Source: Syngnathus acus
Taxonomy: Eukaryota > Chordata > Actinopteri > Syngnathiformes > Syngnathidae
DNA length: 64,000 bases
Direction: 5' to 3'
Assembly (NCBI RefSeq): GCF_901709675.1
Contig: NC_051092.1
Location: forward strand, 1,864,491-1,928,490
The notes beneath the pieces are model-generated. The model was not told where the DNA came from and ran no database searches. It worked only from the letters and a program-made list of their open reading frames with translations. The stretch's first letter is position 1, and the number at the start of each line of letters is the position of its first letter. The translations under genes and the position numbers were made by a program. Shown here piece by piece: positions 12,351 through 38,000 of this stretch.

Positions 12351-14637
12351 AAGGTCAGTCATTTTTGACAGTACTGAGCTGTTCTCAAGACTTGGTGATG
12401 TGGGGTCGCCATGGCAATGCCGGACCGGTTTTCCGTTCGCTTGATTTCATCTTATCATAAATGTCAGCATTAAAACCTCCCTTATGCTCGGAGGCTTTAA
12501 GCACAATAATCATTCAAATGCCCCCACTGTGCCCCCCCTCGGCCCCCTTTGCCGTTCTCTTTATTCTCTTGATTCCTCACACTTCTGGGTCAAATGCTTG
12601 CTCATTTCCATCATGCTTTGATGGCCCACTTTTTTTTTCACATCCCTCATGAGAACTGCTCGGCCTAACACTGCTCTTTTGTGATGACATCAAATGGTCA
12701 TTGCACATCCTGAGCGGAAATATCATTTGTAAAACGTCCATGACATCTTTGTTAATTTCCCCCTCGAGCGTTTTGATGATTTGATATCGTTGGAGTGACA
12801 CATTTCATGTAGCATATCTCCTCCTCCCGCTCGGGGCTTTGTTTACGTTAATAACCCCAATCAACAGCTGCCAACGAGCCACTACAGTGACGAAAAATGT
12901 CACACCGTATGCTAATCCATCCGTCTCGAGCCGTCACACATTTTTTAGGGTGTCATATATCGTTTTTGCTTTCGCTATTATTTGGATTGTTTCTGTGGCT
13001 TCAGTAAATCAGTAAATGTATCTCAGATGGGAATTGCATATTCATCCACCCCCCCACTGACCTCGCACATCCCTGAGAGGTGCTTATCCCCGCCTCCCGT
13101 CATACTCGGCCAATGGCTTCGATAATTGCACGCCGACTCAATGAGTGAGGACGTTATTTGGAATTATATATAGACGCAGATGTTTATATATTGTGTCATG
13201 CATTATCATTGTCTGTCTAGCTGTATGACCGTCCTCAAAAACAAAAGTTGCACTGGTAGTGTCGTCGTTTAATTCCCAAGCATGGATAAAAAAGAAAAAA
13301 AATGTCATCCGCTATGAATTAAAAAAAGCGCCGAACAGAAAATAGAAAGTGGCTGATTGGATAAAGTACCAATCATGCGAGTTCATATTTTGGTTGCCCT
13401 TTATTTGCTTGAGTTAATGTTGACCTTTTAAACTGCACAGTAATTTACCATCTTGATGGATCAAATTGCCAGTGAGAGAATCTTATATATATGGCAGGTC
13501 ATCCTTTTGGGCGGAGGCAGCATGGTCACGACGTGAAGTCCGTGGAGCTCGGTCACTCAGTGCCTCTGATGCATTAACTGCTCTCTTTGGGGATGTAAGA
13601 AAGTCCTTTGCTTATGAAACCAATGAAATCGCCACATGGCTACAAGTTGAAAACACACACACACACACAGTTAATGGCATTGATGGTTTCCACTCCTGTG
13701 ATACTATCTTTTATTAATGGCCTGGGCTCTTGTGCGGACATGGAGCCCATTTTAATGATTAATCTGAAAGGAAAGTGCCCATTTTACACACGGGTCGCTC
13801 TTCGAAGTAAAAGAGCCGCTCTGTTCGCTCTTCAGATACATTAGGAAATATTTTTCCATTCCTTTGTGCTCGTTTTGGACAAGTTATGGCTGCATTCACC
13901 GACAGAAGATGGAAAAAATATCATACTTTTCGCCCCTTTCTGCTCGCAGGACATTTTATTAGGTACACTTGCTTGTGTTTACAAAAAAATCTTTCTTTGT
14001 GACCTTGCTTGGTGGAGGACTAAAGGCAGCTGTCCTTGGCGTGGGGCAGAGACTGAGTTGGGGGGGGGGGAGCAACTGAGGGGTGCCCGAGTGAACAGTG
14101 TAGAATACTAACAAACGTGGTGAACAAAAGGCCAGATGTCCTTTCAGTCTCGGTTTTATCCTTTCCATGCTGAACTGCTTCCTAATTGTTGAAGGCCTGA
14201 TCACAAAGAGAGATAAAAAGAAACAATAATGCCTTTCAAAAGAACCCCCAATATTATTTTGATTTTATGGCCTTGCATTTAATGAGCTCCAGAAGCTTCT
14301 ATGCAGAGGACAATACCATGGTGGAGCTCATTGGTATTCTCGGGAGATCTCAAATCTACTTAGTGGTGATAACTGCACCAATGGTAGAGTGAAGGACCCA
14401 CAACTAATTTGTTATCAGCTGCTGAGGTGACAATACGAAATGAGACAATGTTGGAATCGGTTTTCTGGACTGAACGGAAGAAATGCTCCTCATCTTATTT
14501 ATTTGTTTATGAGGAAGATTTTGGTTAAAGAAACATTTACCAATGCGGTACTTTTTGAATTCTGGCAAGATATTTCCCAAGAATAAAATAAAAATAATTT
14601 ACTTTTTTTTTTTTTTTTAAATAATAAAAAAAAAATC

Positions 14638-14760
14638 TTTGGAAGTGGCAATTTTCAAATAAAAAATAATAATTAAAAATAATTATTTGGACGTGGCAAT
14701 TTTCAAATAAAAATAAAAAAAAGAAAGAAAAATTCTTTGGAAGTGGCAGTTTTTGTCGGC
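14638..14760. repeat. Short tandem repeat, ~49 bp period
   Basis: TTTGGAAGTGGCAATTTTC recurs near 14638 and, with one or a few changes, near 14687 and 14736. Poly-A-rich spacers separate the copies. Confidence 0.75.
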
Positions 14761-15426
14761 TTCCCTCATTGAAGCCAATGAGTCACTTTTTGCAAAAGCA
14801 GAGCTCCTTTCGTCCTTCAGTCGGCATTTGGCACAGCCCGCAAAGTTGTCATTATCAACTACATGAGTGACAATTGGAGAGCCATCGGGGGCGACAGGAG
14901 AGCAGTGAGGAGAAGGAGCTTCCTGTCCAAACTTGACCTCAGTCTGACTCACATAGCCGTGCTTAGACCTGCTGTCAAGGCAACAGCCATTTTTTTTTTT
15001 CCAAGCGATACCTTTGTCAGCGTAGCTTGACTTCTTTTTGACTGCTCTTTGGAGCAAAATTGTTGGAGGAAAATCTTGCTGTAGTGACGCTTGCTTCTTA
15101 TGTAAATCTTCTGTGCAGCCCTCCTGGCTGTACACGATTAGAAGCGACGAATTACCGCTTCTTTTCGCGAAGGTTAAAGCAAAGAGCGTCACGGGGCGCT
15201 TTCCTTTCTTTCTCAGCAAAGTGAGTTTCCATCTGATGCCAAAAAAACCGAGGTTGAGCCAAGTGGACAAAGTGTAGGATTAGATTTGGTTTGGAAAGTA
15301 TATATATTCCTATGCCGCAGATTCTTTGCATATTAATTCAGAGTCTCTTTAAGCTTCTAGCACCAGAAACACCTCAGATGGGTCTAATACAGGATGAAGT
15401 CTCTCTAGCATGGCTTAGCTTCAATA

Positions 15427-23542
<8,116 letters not shown>

Positions 23543-26184
23543 GGCGCTCGCGTTGGTAAAATGGCCGCTCGGTGGGGGGCCGAGGAGATGACACGGTGGC
23601 GCCCACGGGACTCGTCCTCCTCCCTGCAGCTCGGACCGCCCTGGTGACCCCAGGACAACTTCTCTCTCTCCCCCTCTCACACTTTGAGTTTTTCCACCTC
23701 GCCCTCTTCACTTTTGCTTCCGTTCTCTTTTTTCTGGATACCCATCATCTTTTCCTCCCCTTTTTTTTTTTTACATAAAAAAATCTGAGAACTTTGAGAG
23801 CAATGAGCATTGCCTTTAGCTATTTATTGATTTTAAAGGTGCATTTTTATCAAGACAAGAGAAAAGGAAGATTGATAAAAGGGAAAATAAGTGAGTTAGC
23901 GGGGTACAAACATACTGTATTGAATAGCCTATTTTAGCCTTCGGAAATATTGAAGAGGTTTTACATTTATGATGACTTATCACTCAGAATAATCTTTCTG
24001 AGACAGCCGATAATCGGCCTTTTGATCACAACTGTCGTATGCGTGTAACCCGCTTTTGGTGGAGCGGACAGCGATACTAAATATAAATAAAGTCAGGGAA
24101 GGTCGAAGCGAAAAGAAGGTTCGGGTGAATGAGAAGAATACGAAATGATGAATATTGATGGTTTTGGTTATTGTTTTAAGAGGTCACTTTAATAGATCTT
24201 TTTAGTATTATATGAGGCAATGGTGAAGAGTCACATGACCTTGTGAGTAGTGATGAGTAGCCTAGATATACTACGTTAGACGTGCAATGCTCATAAAGTA
24301 CTTCTTGAATGTGCTTGTCGGTTCTGCTCGTTCATTTTCATGACCTTGAGATTCAGTGAATTTCAATTATTTCTTACAATAAAGATTTATTTTGGTTTAA
24401 AGACGAACTTTTAGGTTTATGTATCATATTGCTCGTAGAATATCAGATGATGTACTTTTTATTTGTACAAAATGAGTTTGTTTCCTAATATATTGACAGC
24501 GCCGATGTATATTTTAACAGGACTCAAATGTTATTTTGTTATTGAAGATTACGATGATACTTTTTGTAGCGCCGCGAGTTAAAACGAGGACAGGAGCGTC
24601 GACTGAGAAACAAGTGTCCGCCTTGTGTCTGTTTGTACAATACAAATACACTTGTAATGCCAAAATACATTTGCATCTTTCATACTTCTTTTTTTACATC
24701 AAATGTTGTAAAAAAAAAAAAAACGTAATTGATAGATGTTAAGATAAACACAAAAACATTTGTCATTGCTGATGGATTCTGGCAACAAAAAGAAATATAT
24801 ATATATAATATATATATAAGAAGAAGAACAACAATATATAGATTATTCATTATATTCTCCACTTTTGGGGAAGTGTCATCTTTTCAGCGTCCATATTTTT
24901 TATTTTTGCACATTGCTTTCGGTCTACTGGAGTGAGAACGCAACAAACAAAAGTGTAGTTGTATCAGCCTCATGTAGCGTCTTGAAAGTAGAAAAAGAAA
25001 AAAAATATTTACAAACAAAGAAAGGCACCATTCAAAAAGCAATAATTGGTGAATGATAAGAAATCTGAAAAATAATAATACAAATCTGTGTTACATATGA
25101 ATGTGATTACTGACTTGGTTTGGTTACAATTGTAATTCTTCCTCATTAACCTCTTGTGTGGATCTTTTTATTTTGTTTCATTGAATGTTCTTCGTCATGC
25201 TGCTTAGAGGAAATGTAACATTTTGTTTGTATTTAAGTCTTATCAGTTAAACCTGCAGTTTAGTGGAAAAAGGCGCGGGATAAAAAGATGAAACAGTTTG
25301 GACTTTGGCTTCTTAATTTCATCTCCATATCAAAAACGTGATTTCATGATTTCAATTCAAAAACGAAAAAATGGTTAATTATTTTGAAACATCCACTAAT
25401 GACACAAATGAAAAAGCATTGTGTTCCTTTTTTTTTTTTCCATACAGCTAACAAAAAGCTGCAATTTACCATCTCAAGAAATTTAAATCTATTAAAAAAA
25501 CGCTATATTACGAAATATTATATTTGATGGAGATGCACCTTATGTACCATCTTTTTTTTGCCCCCACTGGACAAGCTTTGTGTTAAGTTCCGAAGGAATT
25601 CAACAAAGACACTTTGTACAATGTCATGTACAAATCTACAAGATGTCTTACTGAGTCAGAAAACTATCACTTTGATTCTAAAAGTTGACTTTCGTTTTGT
25701 TTACATAATGTCATCTGTTTTCTCATGACATTACAAGTTGTATTGCAACAACCATGTGCCAAATCCAGCAGTCGTGTTTGTACCTTAGCTAACCTCTTGG
25801 AAATCTTGTTTCTCTCAAGTAGTCCTTTGTAAACTGGTGCCATGAAATGGAATAAATCTGACTTGAAATAAACATACATTTGAAATGACCTTTGACCCGC
25901 TGACCTTTAAACATTTGACACCTGTGCCCTAAGCTATCACCCAATGGTACCAGTTTGGTAGACAAATCTGTTGTACCATCAGATGGCTACAACACTCGCA
26001 TTTCTTTTTTCCCTGCACTAAAACTATTTTCCAAACTATTGAAATTGCTTCATTATATACCAAGTTTGATTTTTCACTGATCTTTAATAACAAAACAGTA
26101 ACAACACGCTAAGGAAAAATAGATTACCAACACTGTACACTTTAGACATGATAATTTACAACCTGGCGTGCAGGTGCATCGGTG
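23543..26184. other. frmd5 3' UTR and convergent intergenic region
   Basis: No further coding exon is seen. Plus-strand AATAAA signals at 24086-24091, 24378-24383 and 25867-25872 are candidate ends for frmd5 transcripts. On the minus strand, an ATTAAA variant signal (plus-strand TTTAAT near 26084-26089) about 100 bases past the blm stop is a plausible blm polyadenylation signal. The two genes are convergent, so long 3' UTRs could overlap. Confidence 0.6.
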
Positions 26185-32367
<6,183 letters not shown>

Positions 32368-32589
32368 TGTTGCTAAACAACTAAGCTAGCTAGCTGGCTA
32401 GCGAGCCAACTTAGTCCGTGTTAACTTCACCGTTCATTCAGGATTTTGTCACGACGCCGAACGTGACAAATAACCACGGGCACACGCCGAAAGAGACCGT
32501 CGCGTGTTGGAAATGTTACATTTATAAAATGAGAGCGATATTAGCGATATTATCGATATGAAGGAAAGGAAGAGCCCGGGTCAGACAAG

Positions 32590-32735
32590 GCGCCTAATCA
32601 ACGCGGCTATTCTACTGGTCGAAGTTTTACGCCGGGGAGGATTGTGGGATATGTAGTTTCTAGGACGTAAGCAACGCGGCGATTCTATTGGTCGAGAGTT
32701 TACGTCGGGGAGAATTGTGGGATATGTAGTATGTC
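32590..32735 (-). promoter_or_regulatory. Duplicated CCAAT / ZNF143-like promoter module upstream of blm
   Basis: Two copies of a ~59-bp segment lie at 32599-32657 and 32672-32730, offset 73 bp. Each starts CAACGCGGC and ends, read on the minus strand, with ACTACATATCCCACAAT at its beginning. That matches the ZNF143/STAF-type ACTACAnnTCCCA pattern. The second copy has ATTGG, a CCAAT box on the minus strand; the first has the one-base variant ACTGG. The module lies about 230-360 bp upstream of the blm start codon, in a G/C-richer stretch. Motif names are from general knowledge; activity is inferred. Confidence 0.6.
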
Positions 32736-33645
32736 ACCAGTTTGCGCCACGACTGAATCATGCATTCATAAAGGATTTGATCTTTTTGTTTGTTTTGAAT
32801 TGATGGAGAAATTTATTACATATACTGAGATTAATTTCTTATATTTTGATCCTTTTGTGAGATCGCTCTATATGACCCAGTGCTGTACTGTCCAGTACAA
32901 AACACAAATACAGTACTTAAATATTGATTCACGGTATGTTTCCTTGATATTTAATGGGCCTATTTTCTTTCATTACAAATGTATATAATTTAAAATGATG
33001 GCTGACCTGAAAGACTGCTTCAAGTTAATTTGCCTGAAACTCTGTTAGACCTTTGTTTTATGATTATTATTAAATAGCTGAAACCCGGAAGCATATCTTT
33101 TAAAATTGATATGGATGTTCTACAAAAACACTTGAGACAAAATGCCCCTGAGACAAAATTGATTTATTAGCAAGAAGTAACTTGGAAACATAATTGTTTT
33201 TAAAATCATCAGTCTTTGATTTTTATATATATATATATTTATATCTATTTAATTTTCTTACAAAATGGGGAATATTTCATTAAGATGTGGAAACATGAGG
33301 GCTGAAAGATAATTTTCATACCACTGGGTATTGCTAACAGCAAAAATGTTTATTTGTTCATATACCTTTATAAGAGTATTGTATGTGCATGTATAAGTGT
33401 CTACAGTATAAGTATATAATATTATTTTGTCTGTGTTGCATGCCTGCCACGTGAGCTTCAAAAGTGTCCTGCACATACATAGTAAAAATACATACAAATA
33501 TTCACAGAATAAGCACTACATTACTATAATTCCTGCTAACAGAAATGGTTATAGACAGGATTACAGTATAAATGCAAAACACTTCCTACTCTAAAGTCAT
33601 GGTTTCAAGACTAAACTGTTGTAGCATTTTTGTATTGGAACTTGC

Positions 33646-33698
<53 letters not shown>
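33646..33698. repeat. Compound (TA)n(GT)n(AT)n microsatellite
   Basis: TA repeats run directly into about 14 GT dinucleotides, then AT repeats, in the presumed rasgrf1 3' UTR. Confidence 0.95.
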
Positions 33699-35050
33699 TT
33701 TAAAGGATCACATCGTTCCACATTGAGGGATATGCAGGGCTAGCATGTACAAAATGTACAGCACGTGTCAGAGAAGTGAATTAACAACAAGGTACAAAAT
33801 ACTTTCTCATGTTTATATAAAGAGCAGGTCACTCTTGTAGACTACTACAAAAATAGTGTTTGAATGCTGCAGGCAGAGGTCATTCACGTAACGTTTTTTT
33901 TTTTTATCATATTGTTAATAAACAGCAATGCATATAACAGAGTGATATACTGGCACGTTCCACAATCACTGGAACAGCAAGATGGACAGATTGTCTTTTA
34001 ATTACAGAGGAGCAACAACCTTTTAACTCGACAGAACAATTACCATCTCTTTTTGGAAAGTACTTAAAATAAATCAATTTAAAAAAAATCATTTTTAATG
34101 TACATTAATGTTATACTGAACCGGTGTACTCTTTACAATAAACAACAGAAGTCAGGTGTTACCTGTTTTGTGTGACCGACATTATTTTGTACAGTCGGGA
34201 CAGGAGACCGAGAAACAAGTTTGTACAAACGATAAGCCCCAAAAAATAAAAGATGGTAGCGATTTGAAAATATTGATGTGCGTTGTTTTCCAACATTTTG
34301 CATCTGCAGTTCCTGCCACAGACTCAATGGTGATATCTATATAATTGAATATCGTATTATAAACGATTAACTCAACATGGTTATTAGTCAACAAGTTAAC
34401 AGTCTGTCATCACCACCTCTCTTCACCACCAGATTACAATTTTGTTTGTGACCAAAACCAGGCACGATAGCTTCTGTTTCTTGAATGTGTCATTGTGATT
34501 TTTTTTTCTTTTCCTGGGTGCTGTCAGTATAAAAATAGTCTATGGTGCAAAACATTTGGGAACATTTGTCGCAGAGCAGAAATGAAGGGACGAAGCTCTT
34601 TTTTGTTTTGGTTTAGGAAGCATAGAGATGGTTGGCTTACCACCGAATGTTGTCTCCCTTTTTGCGTGCACGCAACCTCCGTCCGTCCGTGTTCTCTGTG
34701 CTCTTTTACCTGATTTGATTTACCTTTTTTTGTACAATGCTACATTGGTTGCGGACAAACAAAATACTCGTGGATTAAACTGAAATTAAAAAATAGCTGG
34801 CGCAAAGCAAAATATTATCATCGGTCGCATTGATTTGAGCGTGACGAAACGAGGCGACCTCCGTTATTATGCTTTCCCCGCACCCCTAATAAAATGATTG
34901 TTATTAATAAAAGATTCGACATATCTTCTGTCATCAAACAACCTTGAACATCTACTGTACAGAAGAGCAAAAATCTTGTACAACAATGCAAAAGTGGATG
35001 TGAACTGATGTGTTGTATTAACAGAGAAGAGAATGTAGCATATAGCCGAA

Positions 35051-35071
35051 CCCCCCCCCCCCCCCCCCCCC
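35051..35071. repeat. Poly-C run just past the rasgrf1 stop codon
   Basis: A run of 21 C followed by TCCCCCTCCC. In the rasgrf1 transcript this is a G-run about 20-40 bases after the stop, so the length may be unreliable in the assembly. Confidence 0.9.
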
Positions 35072-35092
35072 TCCCCCTCCCACTTCGCCCCA

Positions 35093-38000
35093 TCAGTTGG
35101 ACACTTTAGGCTCAATTCTGAGGGATGCTTCATACATGCTTTCTTCATCCAGAACGAAGCTCCTGTCCAGTAGGTACTGGACTACCTGTAGCACAAACCA
35201 AAATATGCTCATTTGAACTCGGTCATTCTCAAAAGATGGACTTAAAAGCAACTTATCTAACCTTGGGTTGAAGATCGAGCTTGTATGCCGTTTGTTGAAA
35301 CTGTCGGATTTCTCTGATGATGTGCGAAATCTGTAAATGAGGTTGGATCCAAAATATGAAGGAGTAAAGGCAAAAAAAATGAATGCAGAAAATAAAAAGG
35401 CACGTTTCTCACCATTCTCATCTTTGAAAAGTTGACCAAATTATCTTCGGTGTAATTTGGTGTTCCCTCCTCGATGAAGGCCAGGTCTGTGAGGTACATG
35501 CCCAGATAGGGCACACACGGGGGATCGCAGCTGAAGGGAGGAAAAACATGTCATGCCTTTGTGAAACCACATTTAAAAAGCCATTTTAACACCAGCCAGC
35601 CTGACTCACTTCTTCAGAGCCTCTCTGAGGTTTTTGAACCTCCCCTCTGAAGATACCAGCTTCTGCAGCTTGTCAATCAGGCCTTTTGTCTGCGGGTACA
35701 TTTGCATTTAACAAACAAAAAAAAAACAAACACGTAGTTGAGTGCAGAGTGGTGTTGCGCACCTGCTTGGACACCTTGAGCCACGTCTTTTTGAGACGGA
35801 AGACAGAACTTCGATTGAGGGACGAGGTGATCTCAAGCACGGCGTTGTAGTTATGGAGACATCGGCAAATGTCGGCTACTGCCACCCATTTCTCAATAAC
35901 CGCCACTCGGGTCAGCACGTCTTCCGAGCGCAGGATCTCCGTGGCGATAAGGTTGCTTATCTAGCAGAAGAAGATTGACACTTTATAATCCCTGACATGA
36001 CTCAGATGTGATGTAACATACATTGTTGAAGTGCTTTGTGGTCCTCATGATGTAAGGTGTCTTCTCATTCTTGTCGTTCTTCATCCAGCCTTGACCAAAA
36101 AATTCCCTGTCAAGACGAGGAACAAAGAAAATAATTGAGGGCAAAATCAAATATATCAAGAATGAGGTGGTTACACTCACTCATATGGGATGACTTTAAA
36201 AACCAGATGGTCCAGAAGGGTGAGCTGCTCGGCCACCTCCAAGGCTGAGTGGTTCTCAAAGGGGTCGGCCTTCCCTGAGCCCGCCTGAGAAGATAAAAGC
36301 AATTATGATCGTAGTGTTTATATAAATTAAAATCCACATCTAGTACCGAACGACACTCACCAGTTGTGTCACATCTTCAAGAGCAATTTGATTGTCACCG
36401 TGATCATCTTGAGTCAGAGTTCTGACAATGCAAAAAAAAAAAGAAAATACAGAAGTTAAAAGAGTCTAAGATGGAATATAGAATAAATTGATATACCTGA
36501 TGATATTGGCGGCTGCTTTTCTCTCTTGAGTCAGCAGCTCGGGATCATGCATCACTTCCTCGAGGAAGGCGATAACCTTTGTCTTCAACTCATTGTTACT
36601 CTCAAAGTCCTGGAAGGACAAAGACAGTGACAAATTATACAACCAGTAGCTTGTGTTTGTGATTTATCTGAAGGCCTGTGTCATGAATTTGTCACGGACG
36701 GAATGGAGCAGGGCGACCAAGTGCAGCATGGACTCGGGTTTATTGAAGAAAACAAACTAACTGACATGACGTAACAAAACGATAACATGACTGACTGACT
36801 AACCGAAACAGACTTGAAAACGCCAGGAACCAAAAAGACATGAAGCGTGACGATGACAACATTACGACATCTGGAACCCAAAAGACATCAAGACAACAAT
36901 GATCCGACGGGGCGTGAGGGGCAGACGGGACTTATATACACGACAGGTAACAAGAGGCAGGTGAACTAATCATGGGCACACAGGAGGGGAGGGGCGAGCA
37001 CACAGACAGAAACCAGGACAACAGAACGGCTGGGGACGAGACGTTGACAGAATGACATCATACTCCAACATTACGGGTTTACAACTTGCATTTACCGGTG
37101 AGTGTTTGGACACCCAGTGTCTGAGAACATTCAGAACTCGGTTGGTCGCTGCTCGTCTGATCACAAATTCTTTGTCCCCGTTCCTCTGATCTGTTGGGAA
37201 GCCTGTATGGAATATTTGAACAGACATTCCTTTTGAGTTTTCTCTCTCAAGGGAATTTGGACAGTGGAGGTTTGCGTGTCTAATGGCGGAGGTGCACCTG
37301 TGCTGGCGAGGGACATCCTTCGATATTTTTCCTTGGTGGGGGTGCCCTCGTTGGCTCCGGCTGTAGCGATGGCGAAGGCGGAGGCGGCGGACAACGCACT
37401 GCGGTTGTTGTCCAACTCTCGACATGAGGACATCACCATGCCATTGTTGTAGGAGAACAGAGAGAACTCTGAAAAAAGATTCAATGATTAAAAAATTGAC
37501 CTTAAATAAATGCTTAATTTTTTTTTAATGAAATTGTTTTGTACTTAAAAGGTAAATACAAATGAATTGTAAAAGTGAAATGGATTGTACCGGATTAAAA
37601 AAAATATTTCAACATTATGCTCAGTTTGAATTGTGTGATTCTTTCACGTACCACTAGAGGGAGCACACATAAAAACATAAATACAGTAGTGATCCATTTA
37701 ATAATTAATGTGAACAAATAAGTAGTTGGTGCGCACAAATTAGAAGTTTGTAAGCACAGTATATATGTATATAAAGAAATATATATATTATATATTTATT
37801 TTTTGTTGGGTTCATTTTTAACTGTCGCTGAAATGTTTTTGCTGCAGAACTGACAACCAGTTCTTCCTCAAGTCTCCACTACGGGGCTCCACAGACCTAC
37901 GCAAGCATCCTCCAGCCTTCTCCTCTTCAGCAGGCTTTGGTATTCAAGATGGTTACAGCTAAATATAGCCACCAAATATCAGCTTCATAAGAGAGGAATC

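Larger units (their letters stand above)
32736..35092. other. rasgrf1 3' UTR and blm upstream intergenic DNA
   Basis: No exon is recognisable. rasgrf1 ends at 35093 and is transcribed leftward, so much of this stretch may be its 3' UTR. Minus-strand AATAAA signals (plus TTTATT) occur at 33349-33354 and 33163-33168. AT-rich DNA, a TA/GT microsatellite and a poly-C run fill the remainder. The gap to the blm promoter module is small. Confidence 0.55.

Noticed and set aside
14683-15270. 195-codon open frame on the minus strand in frmd5 intron 1
   Set aside because: No family motif is recognisable, the C-terminal part runs through a local tandem repeat with poly-A tracts, and there is no splice or promoter context.
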